Shown: positions 33,812-42,466, numbered from the stretch's first letter. The stretch: DNA of 64,000 nt from QQWI01 sp964522015 (GCA_964522015.1 CAZFST010000022.1:14232-78231), one strand, 5' to 3'. Program-made: numbers and translations. Notes: generated by a model from the letters alone, not told the origin.

Positions 33812-34681
33812 ATGATATATTTAGAGAAATTTGTTTTCCCAACAAGGGATCAGGAATTCGTATTTTTTAATAATTTAAAAAGGCAGTGTTATACTAATTT
33901 TTACCCCTTTCAAACCTTAAATAATTTTAATGGGATCGAACTTGATTTTGAGCCGATTACCATCTTATATGGCGGAAACGGATCAGGTAAAACCACAGCC
34001 CTTAATATCATAGCTGAAAAGCTTCAACTCAAAAGAGATGCCGTTTTTAATAAATCAAACTTTTTAGGTGATTTTTTAGACTTATGTCATTTGAGAATTG
34101 ACAAGGCCATCCATCCTGATAGTCGTATCATAACCAGTGATGATGTTTTTGACTATGCCCTTAACATCAGAAGCCTCAACAATGGGATTGATACCAAACG
34201 TGAATTAATCTTTGAAGAATATTTAGACGTAAAATATGCACAGTTTCAAATGAAGTCATTAGATGACTATGACCGTTTAAAACAAATGAATGACACCAGG
34301 AGTAAGACTCAATCTCGTTATACTCGGGATAGTTTAATCAATAACATACGCACACATTCAAATGGTGAAAATGCCTACCGTTACTTTACAGAAAAAATTA
34401 CTGAGAATGCTCTCTTTTTACTTGATGAACCAGAGAATAGTTTGTCACCTCAAAAGCAAATTGAACTAAAAGATTTTATTGAACAATCTATCCGGTACTT
34501 TGGTTGTCAGTTTATTATTGCCACACATTCACCATTTTTGCTTTCACTGCCAGGTGCTAAAATTTATGACTTAGATGCCGATCCTATTGATTTAAAACAC
34601 TGGACACAACTAGAACATGTGAAAGCTTATTATCAATTTTTTAAAGACTCAGAAAAAGATTTTGAAAGGAAGCAATACTGA
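33812..34681 (+). CDS. AAA-family ATPase (ABC-like, COG3910 type)
   Basis: A 289-residue soluble ATPase. Walker A is GGNGSGKTT (54-62), the signature-like HSNGENAY follows, Walker B is ALFLLDEPENSLSP, and the H-loop is IIATHSPFLLS. Predicted ATPases of this size appear as solitary genes or in defence and toxin contexts; no partner is beside it. An AAGGAG site precedes the ATG and a terminator overlaps its stop. It sits as an insert between the polymerase and yolD genes. Confidence 0.88.
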   Translation: MIYLEKFVFPTRDQEFVFFNNLKRQCYTNFYPFQTLNNFNGIELDFEPITILYGGNGSGKTTALNIIAEKLQLKRDAVFNKSNFLGDFLDLCHLRIDKAIHPDSRIITSDDVFDYALNIRSLNNGIDTKRELIFEEYLDVKYAQFQMKSLDDYDRLKQMNDTRSKTQSRYTRDSLINNIRTHSNGENAYRYFTEKITENALFLLDEPENSLSPQKQIELKDFIEQSIRYFGCQFIIATHSPFLLSLPGAKIYDLDADPIDLKHWTQLEHVKAYYQFFKDSEKDFERKQY

Positions 34682-34702
34682 GTTGGCAGTATTGCTTTCT
34701 TT
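34670..34702 (+). terminator. Terminator of the AAA ATPase gene
   Basis: AAGCAATACTG (34670-34680) pairs perfectly with CAGTATTGCTT (34687-34697) around a 6-nt loop, followed by a T-rich tail. The left arm includes the stop codon. Confidence 0.85.
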
Positions 34703-34722
34703 TCTGACTAACGCAAGGAAAT

Positions 34723-34751
34723 AAATAATCAAAATGGTGGCCATGAGGCCT
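34723..34751 (+). pseudogene. C-terminal relic of a second Y-family polymerase gene
   Basis: In frame this stretch reads NNQNGGHEA-stop, against NNQIGGHKA-stop at the end of the polymerase gene at 33637. The differences keep the reading frame and stop. It lies just upstream of yolD, as the end of a polymerase gene should. Confidence 0.6.
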
Positions 34752-34770
34752 AGAGGGTGAGGTGATTGTC

Positions 34771-35190
34771 TTGAAGAATCCAAATGAGAAGTATGATGAT
34801 ATGATCCATTTGCCCCATCATGTCTCTAAAATCCGGGTTCAGATGTCCCATCGAGATAGGGCCGCCCAGTTTGCCCCTTTTGCAGCTGTGGTTGGTCATC
34901 AGGCGGCTATCAGAGAAACAGAAAGATTGACTGAGGAAAAAACCGACTTAGATGAAATGGAAAAGACTTTGATCAACCAAGAACTGCAAAGCATTGAAGC
35001 TCAGCTTCCCAATCCGGTTTCTGTGAAAATCACATACTTTGAGCCCGACTTAGCCAAGTCCGGTGGGCGCTATGTGCGGATTGAAGGTCAGGTTAAAAAG
35101 CTAGACCACTACCATAAAGTGCTGATTCTAACTGATGGGACAACTTTAGCGATTGAAGCTTTAAGGCAGGTGTCAGTGATTTCTGACTAA
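34771..35190 (+). CDS. YolD-like protein
   Basis: A 139-residue YolD-like protein, seen in Firmicutes beside UvrX/UmuC-type polymerases. Its hallmark is YDDMIHLPHHVSKIRVQMSHRDRAAQFAPFAAVVGHQAAIRET. The start is probably the TTG at 34771: GAGGTGAT lies at the right distance, and the duplicated leader upstream has an ATG at the equivalent position (33710). An in-frame GTG at 34762 overlaps the ribosome site. Promoter supply is unclear because a terminator lies just upstream. Confidence 0.85.
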   Translation: MKNPNEKYDDMIHLPHHVSKIRVQMSHRDRAAQFAPFAAVVGHQAAIRETERLTEEKTDLDEMEKTLINQELQSIEAQLPNPVSVKITYFEPDLAKSGGRYVRIEGQVKKLDHYHKVLILTDGTTLAIEALRQVSVISD

Positions 35191-35233
35191 GGTAGCACAT
35201 TTCAACACAATAATCGATGATCAATATGGTATT

Positions 35234-35755
35234 GTGCTAACTGGTAAATGTAAAAAGTGTGGCGGTAAAGTTGTTCAACTTGTACGGTATGATGGTAAAA
35301 GTTTTTTAGAACTCGGATTAACTCAAGATGAAACCATTCAGAATATCTGGACAATGAACGAAAAATTGGTGACGATTATACCACGGCCAGTGTTGAAGGT
35401 GATGGGTAAATTGTATATAAATAGCTTTCGCAAGAATATTGCCGCTCATGTCATGCGGCAAGAAAAAGGTAATAGACATCCTTACGACTGGACTATTAAG
35501 TATAGTGAAATAGATCAAAATAGTTTTTATTTGGATATAACTGAATGTGGATTGAAAAAGCTAGCACAACAATTCAAAGTTGAGGGGTTGCTTCCAGGCA
35601 TCTGCCGCATTGATTACCTTATGTCAAATCTTATGGGTACTGGATTTGTTCGAACAAAAACACTTGGAGATGGTGATGATTGCTGCAACTGTCATTATGA
35701 TTTAGCTAGTAAATGTGAATGGTCACCCGAAAAGGGCTTTACTGATAGAAAATAA
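35234..35755 (+). CDS. ATC hydrolase-like protein with zinc-ribbon start, possibly N-truncated
   Basis: A 173-residue protein. The N-terminus has a CKKCGG half-ribbon. The C-terminal half (LPGICRIDYLMSNLMGTGFVRTKTLGDGDDCCNCHY) resembles the L-2-amino-thiazoline-4-carboxylate hydrolase family, including its GDxCCNF/H-like end. The only start with any support is GTG 35234; the frame stays open upstream without an ATG, so the true N-terminus may be lost. Bases 35278-35297 are identical to a stretch upstream of fic. Assignment is moderate. Confidence 0.6.
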   Translation: MLTGKCKKCGGKVVQLVRYDGKSFLELGLTQDETIQNIWTMNEKLVTIIPRPVLKVMGKLYINSFRKNIAAHVMRQEKGNRHPYDWTIKYSEIDQNSFYLDITECGLKKLAQQFKVEGLLPGICRIDYLMSNLMGTGFVRTKTLGDGDDCCNCHYDLASKCEWSPEKGFTDRK

Positions 35756-35763
35756 CTTATCAT

Positions 35764-35796
35764 CCCGTACATTGCTGATGTGAAGGCTTATAAACC
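35764..35796 (+). pseudogene. Internal fragment of a Y-family polymerase gene
   Basis: Thirty-three bases match 32960-32994 of the polymerase gene (the PCTIADVRAYKP region) at 32 of 35 aligned positions, with two 1-bp deletions. It is out of frame and non-functional, a second relic of a lost polymerase copy. Confidence 0.7.
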
Positions 35797-35829
35797 TATC
35801 AGGGCCAGATTAATAGGAGGATTCATATA

Positions 35830-37041
35830 TTGTTTGAGCAAATCAGTTTGTATAACATCGATGTCTGTGTATTGCCAAAGTCCAAAGCGTTAAAAGCTAA
35901 AGTTAATTTAGATTATTATAATTCCATTGATAGTACTCAGCACTTGAAGTTCTATATTCACAAAGATATCATAATCAAGTCCATTACGTGTAATCATCTC
36001 GAGTCTTATACTGTTGGCGATGATGTTGAGGAGTGGTGTCCTTTTGTGCTCGAGTCAAAAGTGATTGAAATCAAGTTGGCAAAGCCAATTAGTAAAGGTG
36101 AGACATTAGCCATTCAGTTTGATTATAGTGGTGTGATTGACGTTGTCACACAGTATGGTGTTAATCGGATTTCAGAAGAATGGGTAGAACTCGGTCTTTA
36201 TACCCCATGGTTTCCACTCAAGCCAACACTTGAACTTGCACGATTTGATGTGCGACTGAACATTGATGATGCCTATAGTTTAATCAGCTCCTATGCTAAA
36301 AAAGTAGCTGGGGCTTGGCTGCTCCAAATAGACAAGCCACAAATGGACTGCACACTATTGGCACTGAAAACCAATGAGTTTGCACTGACAAGAATTGAGA
36401 CTTTAGAAATCAAGAGTTATGCAGCTTCTGATGCCCACAGAGGAATCGCCGCTTCGATTGGTCAACTGGCTGGAGCTATTACGGCTATCTATTCCGAATT
36501 TGGGCCATTGTCGCAAGAACAGATAACATTTGTCGTGTTACCCAGAGACGACGGTGGCGGTTATTGCAGACCAGATATGATTGTCTTAACAGCTGATGAT
36601 GCCAAGCCAAACGATTTAAATTACTTCAAATACATTGCCCATGAGTTGGCGCATTTGTGGTGGGGTCGTGCCTATGCCAATAGCTGGGAGGATTGGCTCA
36701 ACGAATCCTTTGCAGAATATTCGGCTCTAATGGCTGTTCGTGCTATCCATGGTGAAGTAGAGTTTTCGCAGATCATTGAGCGTTATATTTCTAAAAGCAA
36801 GGATTTACCCGCTATTGAAGGCATGAATCGCGACAATGAAAAAGCTTATGCTGTACTCTATCAGAAGGGGCCAACTTTATTATATGCACTTGAGTGTAAA
36901 ATCGGTCGAGATGGCTTTTTAAGGCTTCTTCAAATCCTCTACTCTGAAAATGTGATAACGACTCAGGGGTTGTTGGAAACAATTATTAAACTGTTTGATC
37001 AGGAGATTGCGTTGTGGTTTTCGGCACTGCTGAAAATATGA
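35830..37041 (+). CDS. M1-family zinc aminopeptidase-like protein
   Basis: A 403-residue gluzincin. The zinc site is HELAH (271-275) with the third ligand in WLNESFAEYSAL (Glu292), two residues closer than in classic M1 enzymes. The N-terminal beta domain and the exopeptidase-like GGGYCRPDMIV loop precede it. No signal peptide is seen, so it is probably cytoplasmic. The start is a TTG 8 nt after AGGAGG. It is short for the family (often 600-900 residues) because the C-terminal helical domain is reduced. Confidence 0.85.
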   Translation: MFEQISLYNIDVCVLPKSKALKAKVNLDYYNSIDSTQHLKFYIHKDIIIKSITCNHLESYTVGDDVEEWCPFVLESKVIEIKLAKPISKGETLAIQFDYSGVIDVVTQYGVNRISEEWVELGLYTPWFPLKPTLELARFDVRLNIDDAYSLISSYAKKVAGAWLLQIDKPQMDCTLLALKTNEFALTRIETLEIKSYAASDAHRGIAASIGQLAGAITAIYSEFGPLSQEQITFVVLPRDDGGGYCRPDMIVLTADDAKPNDLNYFKYIAHELAHLWWGRAYANSWEDWLNESFAEYSALMAVRAIHGEVEFSQIIERYISKSKDLPAIEGMNRDNEKAYAVLYQKGPTLLYALECKIGRDGFLRLLQILYSENVITTQGLLETIIKLFDQEIALWFSALLKI

Positions 37042-37131
37042 TGGTCGCTCTTTGCGTGTACCTCTCATGATTTTGGGTATGAAAGAGTATGTAATCTGTG
37101 TTCAGCGTATCCATTGTGAAAGAGGTAGCGT

Positions 37132-38286
37132 ATGAGTGATGTCTATGTGATAGATTGTAAGAATTATGATTTAAAAGCAATGAAAGCTGCCATTCAAAAT
37201 ACCATTGATTGCTTGGGCGGTTGGGAAAAATACTTAACCAAGAATCAAAAGGTGCTGCTAAAGGTCAATTTAATTGGACCTAAAAAACCGGAACGAGCAG
37301 CAACGACAAACCCAGAGTTTATTCGTGCTGTCGGCCAACTGCTCAAAGAATATGGTGTTCAGGTATATATTGGCGATAGTTCAGGTGGCGCGATCGCTGG
37401 TATGGCACCAACCAATAAGGCTTTTATTGTATCTGGTATTCAAAAGATTGCTGATGAAGAAGGTTTTGTGATCATGAATTTTGATGAAATCGGCCCTAAA
37501 TTAATTCAGAAGGCTGGTAACGAGACTTCTGAACTATATTTAACGAAAGCTTTTGATCAAGTCGATCTTGTTATTAATCTGCCAAAGATGAAGACACATT
37601 CGATGGGTATTTATACTGGTGCTGTGAAAAACCTGTTCGGTGCCATTCCTGGACTAAGAAAGGCGAAATACCATCGTGAGTGTCCAAATCCAGTTGATTT
37701 TGGTAAGGTGCTGGCTGATATTCATAGTGCAATAGACAATATGCCTCTTCACATAATGGATGGTATTATTGCAATGCAAGGGGAGGGGCCCACTGCTGGT
37801 AAACCCTATTCTGCAGGCAAAATTATCATTTCGGAAGATCCACTTGCACTCGATAGAATAGCGATAGAAATGATGGGTATTGCCCCCGAAAAAGTGAGCA
37901 TACTCCGTGCAAGCATCAACAGAAAAATTGGTGTATGGGACAGAACAAAAATTAATGTTATTGGTGATGTTAAGTTATTACCTGACTATGCCATGCCCAA
38001 AAGGTATCAAACGATTGAAAAAACAGATTTTAGTGGTGTAAAAGGTGTCATAGATTTTTTAAAAACGGTACCGATTGTTAATCAAAAAAAGTGCATTCAA
38101 TGCAACTCTTGTGTAGATGCTTGCCCTGTTGAAGCCATTAATAGGGAGACTAAAATCATTGATTATGAAAAATGTATCGACTGCTTGTGTTGCCATGAAT
38201 TATGTATGAGTGAGGCGGTAGAGTTGAAATCTAGCAATAAGCTTGTTGATGTGGTTAGGACAGTTTCTAATATGTTTTACAAGTAA
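37132..38286 (+). CDS. DUF362 protein with two 4Fe-4S ferredoxin motifs
   Basis: A 384-residue protein. Residues 1-290 are the DUF362 domain (KVLLKVNLIGP, then VINLPKMKTHSMGIYTGAVKNLFGAIPG). The C-terminus is a two-cluster ferredoxin: CIQCNSCVDACPVEAIN and CIDCLCCHELCMSEA. Function of this family is not established; it is common in anaerobes and implies electron transfer. It starts 90 nt after the M1 gene with a GAGG site. Confidence 0.9.
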   Translation: MSDVYVIDCKNYDLKAMKAAIQNTIDCLGGWEKYLTKNQKVLLKVNLIGPKKPERAATTNPEFIRAVGQLLKEYGVQVYIGDSSGGAIAGMAPTNKAFIVSGIQKIADEEGFVIMNFDEIGPKLIQKAGNETSELYLTKAFDQVDLVINLPKMKTHSMGIYTGAVKNLFGAIPGLRKAKYHRECPNPVDFGKVLADIHSAIDNMPLHIMDGIIAMQGEGPTAGKPYSAGKIIISEDPLALDRIAIEMMGIAPEKVSILRASINRKIGVWDRTKINVIGDVKLLPDYAMPKRYQTIEKTDFSGVKGVIDFLKTVPIVNQKKCIQCNSCVDACPVEAINRETKIIDYEKCIDCLCCHELCMSEAVELKSSNKLVDVVRTVSNMFYK

Positions 38287-38383
38287 ATTCATCAAAAGCT
38301 CTCTAGCTACTTTCGCTATTTGCCATATATAATAGCTGAGGTAGTTTTTATTGTTTATAGGCTTCATTTATCAATTTGTGAAG

Positions 38384-38412
38384 TTGACTTTTAAAGACTA
38401 CAGGTATAGACT
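38384..38412 (+). promoter_or_regulatory. Promoter of the S41 lipoprotein-blaI operon
   Basis: A TTGACT -35 (38384-38389) and a TAGACT -10 (38407-38412) are separated by 17 bp. The left operator arm covers the -10 and the right arm covers the start region. Confidence 0.7.
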
Positions 38413-38439
38413 GTAAATAAAAGTCTACACCTGTAGTCT
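38395..38439. promoter_or_regulatory. BlaI-type operator, 18-bp inverted repeat
   Basis: Arms 38395-38412 and 38422-38439 pair at 17 of 18 positions around a 9-bp spacer. The right arm contains TACACCTGTA, a perfect TACA-NN-TGTA half of the kind bound by BlaI/MecI/CopY repressors, and such a repressor is encoded by the second gene of the operon. Confidence 0.8.
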
Positions 38440-38453
38440 ATGGAGGTTTGGTG

Positions 38454-39890
38454 ATGAACAGTAAAAATAAGTTGTCTCTTGTTGTCATTTCGTTACTGAG
38501 TACAGCGATACTTCTGAGTAGTTGTTCCAGTGAGCTCTCACCAAAGAATGTAGCAGTTAATAGTCCAGCGACAACCATGACGGTTGGCGAAGCGTCAACT
38601 GAAATTTCAAATGGAAATGCTCAGAATTTTGACGAAGACTGTTTTACGTTAGCACAGCTCCAAGAGGATTTTGATGAAATAAAAAAAACAATGGGATATT
38701 TACATCCTAAATTATATACTGACGAAAAAGAAATGGAAGCGCTCTTTGTCAGTCAATATGGCCAACTTAAAAATGGCATGACGGCGATTGATTTTTACCG
38801 TATTGTAGCGCCTATTATTTCGGCCTCACGATGTGGGCATACTAATATTGGACTTAGCGAACCAGACTTTACGACCTTTATGGACTCAGCGAAGTTGCTA
38901 CCCTTTAGTCTCTACTGGCAAAATAATAAGGCTCTTGTTAATGCAAATGCCTTGTTGCCACAAATGCCTATTGGCTCCCAAGTCTTAAGTATCAATGGGG
39001 TTAAGGTTGAAGAAGTTATTGCGGGTTTATTGCAAAATATGTCTTCCGATGGTGAAAATCAGACACAAAAAATCAGAGGGATAAACGACGGTTTTCGGTA
39101 TCACTATGCAATGGATAGGCCGACCCCTAGTGAAATTAGCATTGAATTTATTGAACCAGATCAGGGTGTTAAAAACTCGTTGGTGATTCAGACTGTTTCC
39201 AAGTCTGACCTTGAAGCTGCTGGAGATTCTGTTTGGGGTCTTATGAGTCAGTTATCTTGGGAGAATAGCAGTTCGTTTGAGAAAGACTATGCGTTATTGC
39301 GAATGGGGAGTTTTTATCCATCGGGGGGGCAAAGCGTTGATTCGTACAACGACTTTATCGATGATTTCTTTGCGAAAGTGAAGACGGATTCCGTACAAAC
39401 CATTGTGATTGATGTAAGAGACAATGGCGGTGGTGACCCCAATGTGGCTGCTCATCTATTGTCCTACTTAGAAAAAAAGGAAGTGCCTTATTTTGATGCG
39501 GAATCGGGCTCATATTACCCGCACCTTGTAAAGCCTGTGCCTTTTGCTGAAAATCGATTTACGGGTAAAATCTATGTTCTGATTAATGGAAACTGTTTTT
39601 CTACCACAGGGCACTTTTTGGCACTGTTAAAATATCACGACATCGGAATCATGATTGGAGAAGAATCTGGTGCTTCATTTGCCTGTACTGATGCTTCGAG
39701 TACGGCAAGTCTAACCCATACAAATCTGGAGTTTAAATCATCAAGACGTATTTTTAAAGTGGCTGTTGAGGGATTAACCCCAGGACGGGGCATATTTCCG
39801 GATTATCCCGTGGCTGCAACCCTAGATGAGATATTGGCTAAGAAAGACATAGAAATGACTAAAGTACTAGAATTAATGAGACAAGAATAG
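38454..39890 (+). CDS. S41-like peptidase lipoprotein
   Basis: A 478-residue exported protein with a lipoprotein signal (lipobox LSSC, cysteine at about 25). The C-terminal half is like the S41/C-terminal-processing peptidase core: VIDVRDNGGGDPNVAAHLLSYL and INGNCFSTTGHFLALLK, then IGEESGASF. The serine of NCFSTTG is a possible nucleophile. GGAGG lies 7 nt before ATG 38454, better than the upstream TTG. It is followed 19 nt later by its probable repressor gene, suggesting an inducible cell-envelope response. Confidence 0.82.
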   Translation: MNSKNKLSLVVISLLSTAILLSSCSSELSPKNVAVNSPATTMTVGEASTEISNGNAQNFDEDCFTLAQLQEDFDEIKKTMGYLHPKLYTDEKEMEALFVSQYGQLKNGMTAIDFYRIVAPIISASRCGHTNIGLSEPDFTTFMDSAKLLPFSLYWQNNKALVNANALLPQMPIGSQVLSINGVKVEEVIAGLLQNMSSDGENQTQKIRGINDGFRYHYAMDRPTPSEISIEFIEPDQGVKNSLVIQTVSKSDLEAAGDSVWGLMSQLSWENSSSFEKDYALLRMGSFYPSGGQSVDSYNDFIDDFFAKVKTDSVQTIVIDVRDNGGGDPNVAAHLLSYLEKKEVPYFDAESGSYYPHLVKPVPFAENRFTGKIYVLINGNCFSTTGHFLALLKYHDIGIMIGEESGASFACTDASSTASLTHTNLEFKSSRRIFKVAVEGLTPGRGIFPDYPVAATLDEILAKKDIEMTKVLELMRQE

Positions 39891-39909
39891 AAAATTTGGA
39901 GGCAATCAA

Positions 39910-40821
39910 ATGGAGTTAAAACTAATTTCAGATTCTGAGTGGGAGATTATGCGAATCATTTGGGCGAAAGCGCCAGTCACTTCGACTTCCATAATTAGCG
40001 ACTTGGAAGCAACAACTGGTTGGATGCCAACAACGGTCAAGACATTTCTATCTCGGCTTGTCAAAAAAGAAATCATCAAGTTTGAGAAAATCGGTAGGAG
40101 TTTTTATTATTCTTCTCTAGTTTCTGAAGAAAAATGCGTTCGAGATGAGTTGCAGGCTGTCATTGAAAAAGTTTATGGCGGAACGATTTATCGACAAACT
40201 CAGCATTTTGTACTAAAAGGAAATCCGGATCTTGACTACATCAAGGGAATCGCAGAAGCTCTGGAGAACAGTTACAGTAGAATTACCACAGACCTTGAAG
40301 CTAGCCTTGACCAGTCGATTGAGGTTTATGTCCATACCTCACAGAAAAGGCTGCACTCAGCTCTTGGACTATTGGATGGGCCTAAATGGCTTCGTGCTGG
40401 TCACATATGGGGACTCTTGCATTTAGCGCCAAAGGCATGTTTTGATGATATTTCAGCTGAGCAAGTAGCAGTGCATACCTTCTTATTACTCTTGATTCAA
40501 AAGATTAATCCAGCAGTGCCCTATTGGTTACAACAGGCTGTAGCCACCTATTATGCAGGGTGGATGACAAAAGAAAAAATCGATGCTCTCAATTTTGATT
40601 TTCAAGATTTTCCAGCGCTATCCAAGACCCATGGGATGCTTTCTTCGTATAGTTCATTTAAAGAAATCCATGGTTACGAATGGGGATACACAGTGATAGA
40701 TTATATCATAAACCATTATGGCGTAAAGCGGCTGGCTGAATTCTTGCGCAAGCCTTATGATTTTGTGGGTGTATTTGGTGTCACTGAAGAGCAATTTTGG
40801 GAAGGATGGCGGACTAGATGA
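39910..40821 (+). CDS. BlaI-type repressor fused to a degenerate peptidase-MA-like domain
   Basis: A 303-residue fusion. Residues 1-75 are a BlaI/MecI winged helix (LISDSEWEIMRIIWAK, then WMPTTVKTFLSRLVKKEII). The C-terminal 200 residues look like a gluzincin 'peptidase MA-like' domain (VPYWLQQAVATYYAGW; DYIINHYGVKRLAEFLRKPYD; EEQFWEGWR). The metal motif is lost: the HExxH place reads AVHTFLLLLIQ and the third-ligand Glu is replaced in WLQQAVA. Ordinary BlaI ends at about 125 residues. The dead peptidase part may sense a ligand. Confidence 0.8.
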   Translation: MELKLISDSEWEIMRIIWAKAPVTSTSIISDLEATTGWMPTTVKTFLSRLVKKEIIKFEKIGRSFYYSSLVSEEKCVRDELQAVIEKVYGGTIYRQTQHFVLKGNPDLDYIKGIAEALENSYSRITTDLEASLDQSIEVYVHTSQKRLHSALGLLDGPKWLRAGHIWGLLHLAPKACFDDISAEQVAVHTFLLLLIQKINPAVPYWLQQAVATYYAGWMTKEKIDALNFDFQDFPALSKTHGMLSSYSSFKEIHGYEWGYTVIDYIINHYGVKRLAEFLRKPYDFVGVFGVTEEQFWEGWRTR

Positions 40822-40886
40822 AACTGCAGATGGTTCTGGCGTTAAGCAAGTAACCAAGTATTATCAGTGAAATGCAATATAAGTAC

Positions 40887-40915
40887 TTGACAGGTAAACG
40901 CATGTTAACTAGAAT
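40887..40915 (+). promoter_or_regulatory. Promoter of the tetR-flavoprotein operon
   Basis: A perfect TTGACA -35 (40887-40892), 17-bp spacer and TAGAAT -10 (40910-40915). The operator arms bracket the -10, so tight self-repression is expected. Confidence 0.88.
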
Positions 40916-40938
40916 GAAGTTAACGAGTGTTTACCTGT
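40890..40938. promoter_or_regulatory. 21-bp inverted repeat, TetR operator
   Basis: Arms 40890-40910 and 40918-40938 pair at 18 of 21 positions around a 7-bp centre that holds most of the -10. The core arm is ACAGGTAAAC / GTTTACCTGT plus GTTAAC. The downstream gene encodes a TetR protein. Confidence 0.8.
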
Positions 40939-40991
40939 TATTTTTAAGGGTCAACTATTGCGACTAACTTGGTAGAATGGAGAGGTGTTAA

Positions 40992-41585
40992 ATGATTCAT
41001 GAAACAACCCGAGATCGAATCATGAATACGGCTTTGATGCTTTTTTCTCAGAAGGGTTATCATGCAGTATCTGTGCGTATGTTGGCTAAAGCAGTGGGAT
41101 TTAGTGAGGCAGCCCTCTATAAACACTTTGAGAGCAAGCGCGCACTTTTTGATGCCTTAGTAGCCAGGCAAAAAATGTGGACGGAGCAGGCCATGGACGC
41201 AGCTGAATCCAAGCCCTATGAAGAGTTGAGCGCTATGGGATTTTGCCAGGTGGGGAAGCGGTTTTTTACTGATTTTTTAATGCGCGATGAGGTGATGTGC
41301 TTTTGGAAAATGGTAATTTTAGAGCAGTATGATGATGCTGAAATGGCTGCAATTTATCAAAAAGAATTGGTGACACAACCCAAAGTTTATCAAGCAGCGA
41401 TTTTTGAGCATCTCATGGCTATGGGGGCGTTGGCCAAGCATGACCCAAAGCAATTGGCCCGTCAATTTTTTAGCCCGGCCCTCATGATTTATTTTGAGCA
41501 TCTGGGTCAATATCTTACCAAGGACGAAGCCCTTATTGAGTTAGAGGCGCATTTTTTACATTTTAGAGGTGTTTATGGACGGTAA
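40992..41585 (+). CDS. TetR/AcrR-family regulator
   Basis: A 197-residue TetR protein with a clear N-terminal helix-turn-helix (IMNTALMLFSQKGYHAVSVRMLAKAVGFSEAALYKHFESK). The C-terminal domain is of a common TetR type with no known ligand. A GAGAGG site precedes the ATG. It overlaps the flavoprotein gene by 11 nt and is probably autoregulated through the 21-bp inverted repeat upstream. Confidence 0.92.
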   Translation: MIHETTRDRIMNTALMLFSQKGYHAVSVRMLAKAVGFSEAALYKHFESKRALFDALVARQKMWTEQAMDAAESKPYEELSAMGFCQVGKRFFTDFLMRDEVMCFWKMVILEQYDDAEMAAIYQKELVTQPKVYQAAIFEHLMAMGALAKHDPKQLARQFFSPALMIYFEHLGQYLTKDEALIELEAHFLHFRGVYGR

Positions 41586-42369
41586 TGGTGGGGTTTTTAG
41601 GGTTGTTGTGATTTATGGGAGCCCGAGGAAGGGCTTATCTTATGCAGGAGCAGCTTTAGCACTTGAAGCTGTAAAGAGAGAACTTAACAGACCAAATAAA
41701 GTAGCAGTTGAAGTGGTGGAAATCGATTTGCAATCTCAAAAACTTCAACACTGCTTAGGGTGCATGCAGTGTTTTGAAGTAGGTGAAGACAGGTGCCCCC
41801 ATGCTTTAATCATTCAGCCAATTGCAGCAGCTATCAAAGCCGCCGATTTATTAATCATGACATCGCCAGTCTATGCACTGAATGTATCCGGTGTCTTAAA
41901 AAACACCCTTGACCATTTAGCGTTTTTTTACCATAGACCCTTTGCCTTTAATAAGCGTGCATTGGTGATTAGTGCTACTGCGGGAGGTGCAGCGAGATCT
42001 ACAACTAAGTATATGCGAGATACACTTAAGCATTGGGGGTTTAATATTGTGGGGTCAATTGCCCTTGTTGGTATGGGCAAAGTTGAAGTGACTGCTGCCC
42101 ATAAAATAACAATTAACAAAGCTGTCGCTAGACTAAATCTTACAAAAGGCAATCAGTGGATGCGTCAACCCACCCTAAAGCGCCTCTTCTTTTTCAATCT
42201 GTGGCGAGCGTTAAACACCTTAGATACTGCCTTAAAGACTGATGCAAAGCATTGGCGTGAACAGGGTTTGACTGATTTAGCCTACGGACCCATGTCTCAC
42301 AAGAAAATCAGTGTACCACGGCAGTTGATTGGGAATTTATTTTACAAGTTGTTTAAGAGGCTATTCTAG
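41575..42369 (+). CDS. NAD(P)H-dependent FMN-type flavoprotein oxidoreductase
   Basis: A 264-residue flavodoxin-fold protein. The FMN phosphate loop is IYGSPRKGLSYAG (about 12-24), followed by CLGCMQCFEVGEDRCP, whose cysteines resemble the iron-sulfur flavoprotein/NADPH FMN reductase family, and MTSPVYALNVSGVLKNTLD. The C-terminal 80 residues are basic and less conserved. ATG 41575 follows an AGAGGTG site inside the tetR end. Co-expression with TetR suggests a detoxification or redox-stress role. Confidence 0.85.
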   Translation: MDGNGGVFRVVVIYGSPRKGLSYAGAALALEAVKRELNRPNKVAVEVVEIDLQSQKLQHCLGCMQCFEVGEDRCPHALIIQPIAAAIKAADLLIMTSPVYALNVSGVLKNTLDHLAFFYHRPFAFNKRALVISATAGGAARSTTKYMRDTLKHWGFNIVGSIALVGMGKVEVTAAHKITINKAVARLNLTKGNQWMRQPTLKRLFFFNLWRALNTLDTALKTDAKHWREQGLTDLAYGPMSHKKISVPRQLIGNLFYKLFKRLF

Positions 42370-42403
42370 GGTGTTGGGTCGTGATGATCTTGTCCATTGC
42401 GAG

Positions 42404-42435
42404 AAAATTAAAAAACGCCATTCATAAGAATGGCG
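42404..42435 (-). terminator. Terminator of the minus-strand membrane gene
   Basis: CGCCATTC (42416-42423) pairs perfectly with GAATGGCG (42428-42435). On the minus strand it is followed by a T-run (the A-run at 42409-42415 on the plus strand). It ends transcription of 42467-43279. Confidence 0.85.
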
Positions 42436-42466
42436 TCAGTCAGAAGATGTATTCAGAATCGCCCCT

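Noticed and set aside
33812..34681. AAA ATPase as part of a two-gene defence pair
   Set aside because: No nuclease or toxin partner is adjacent, and a terminator isolates the gene.
33607..34775. Direct repeats as ends of an insertion sequence carrying the AAA gene
   Set aside because: There are no inverted termini and no transposase, and the repeats are explained as polymerase-yolD junction copies.
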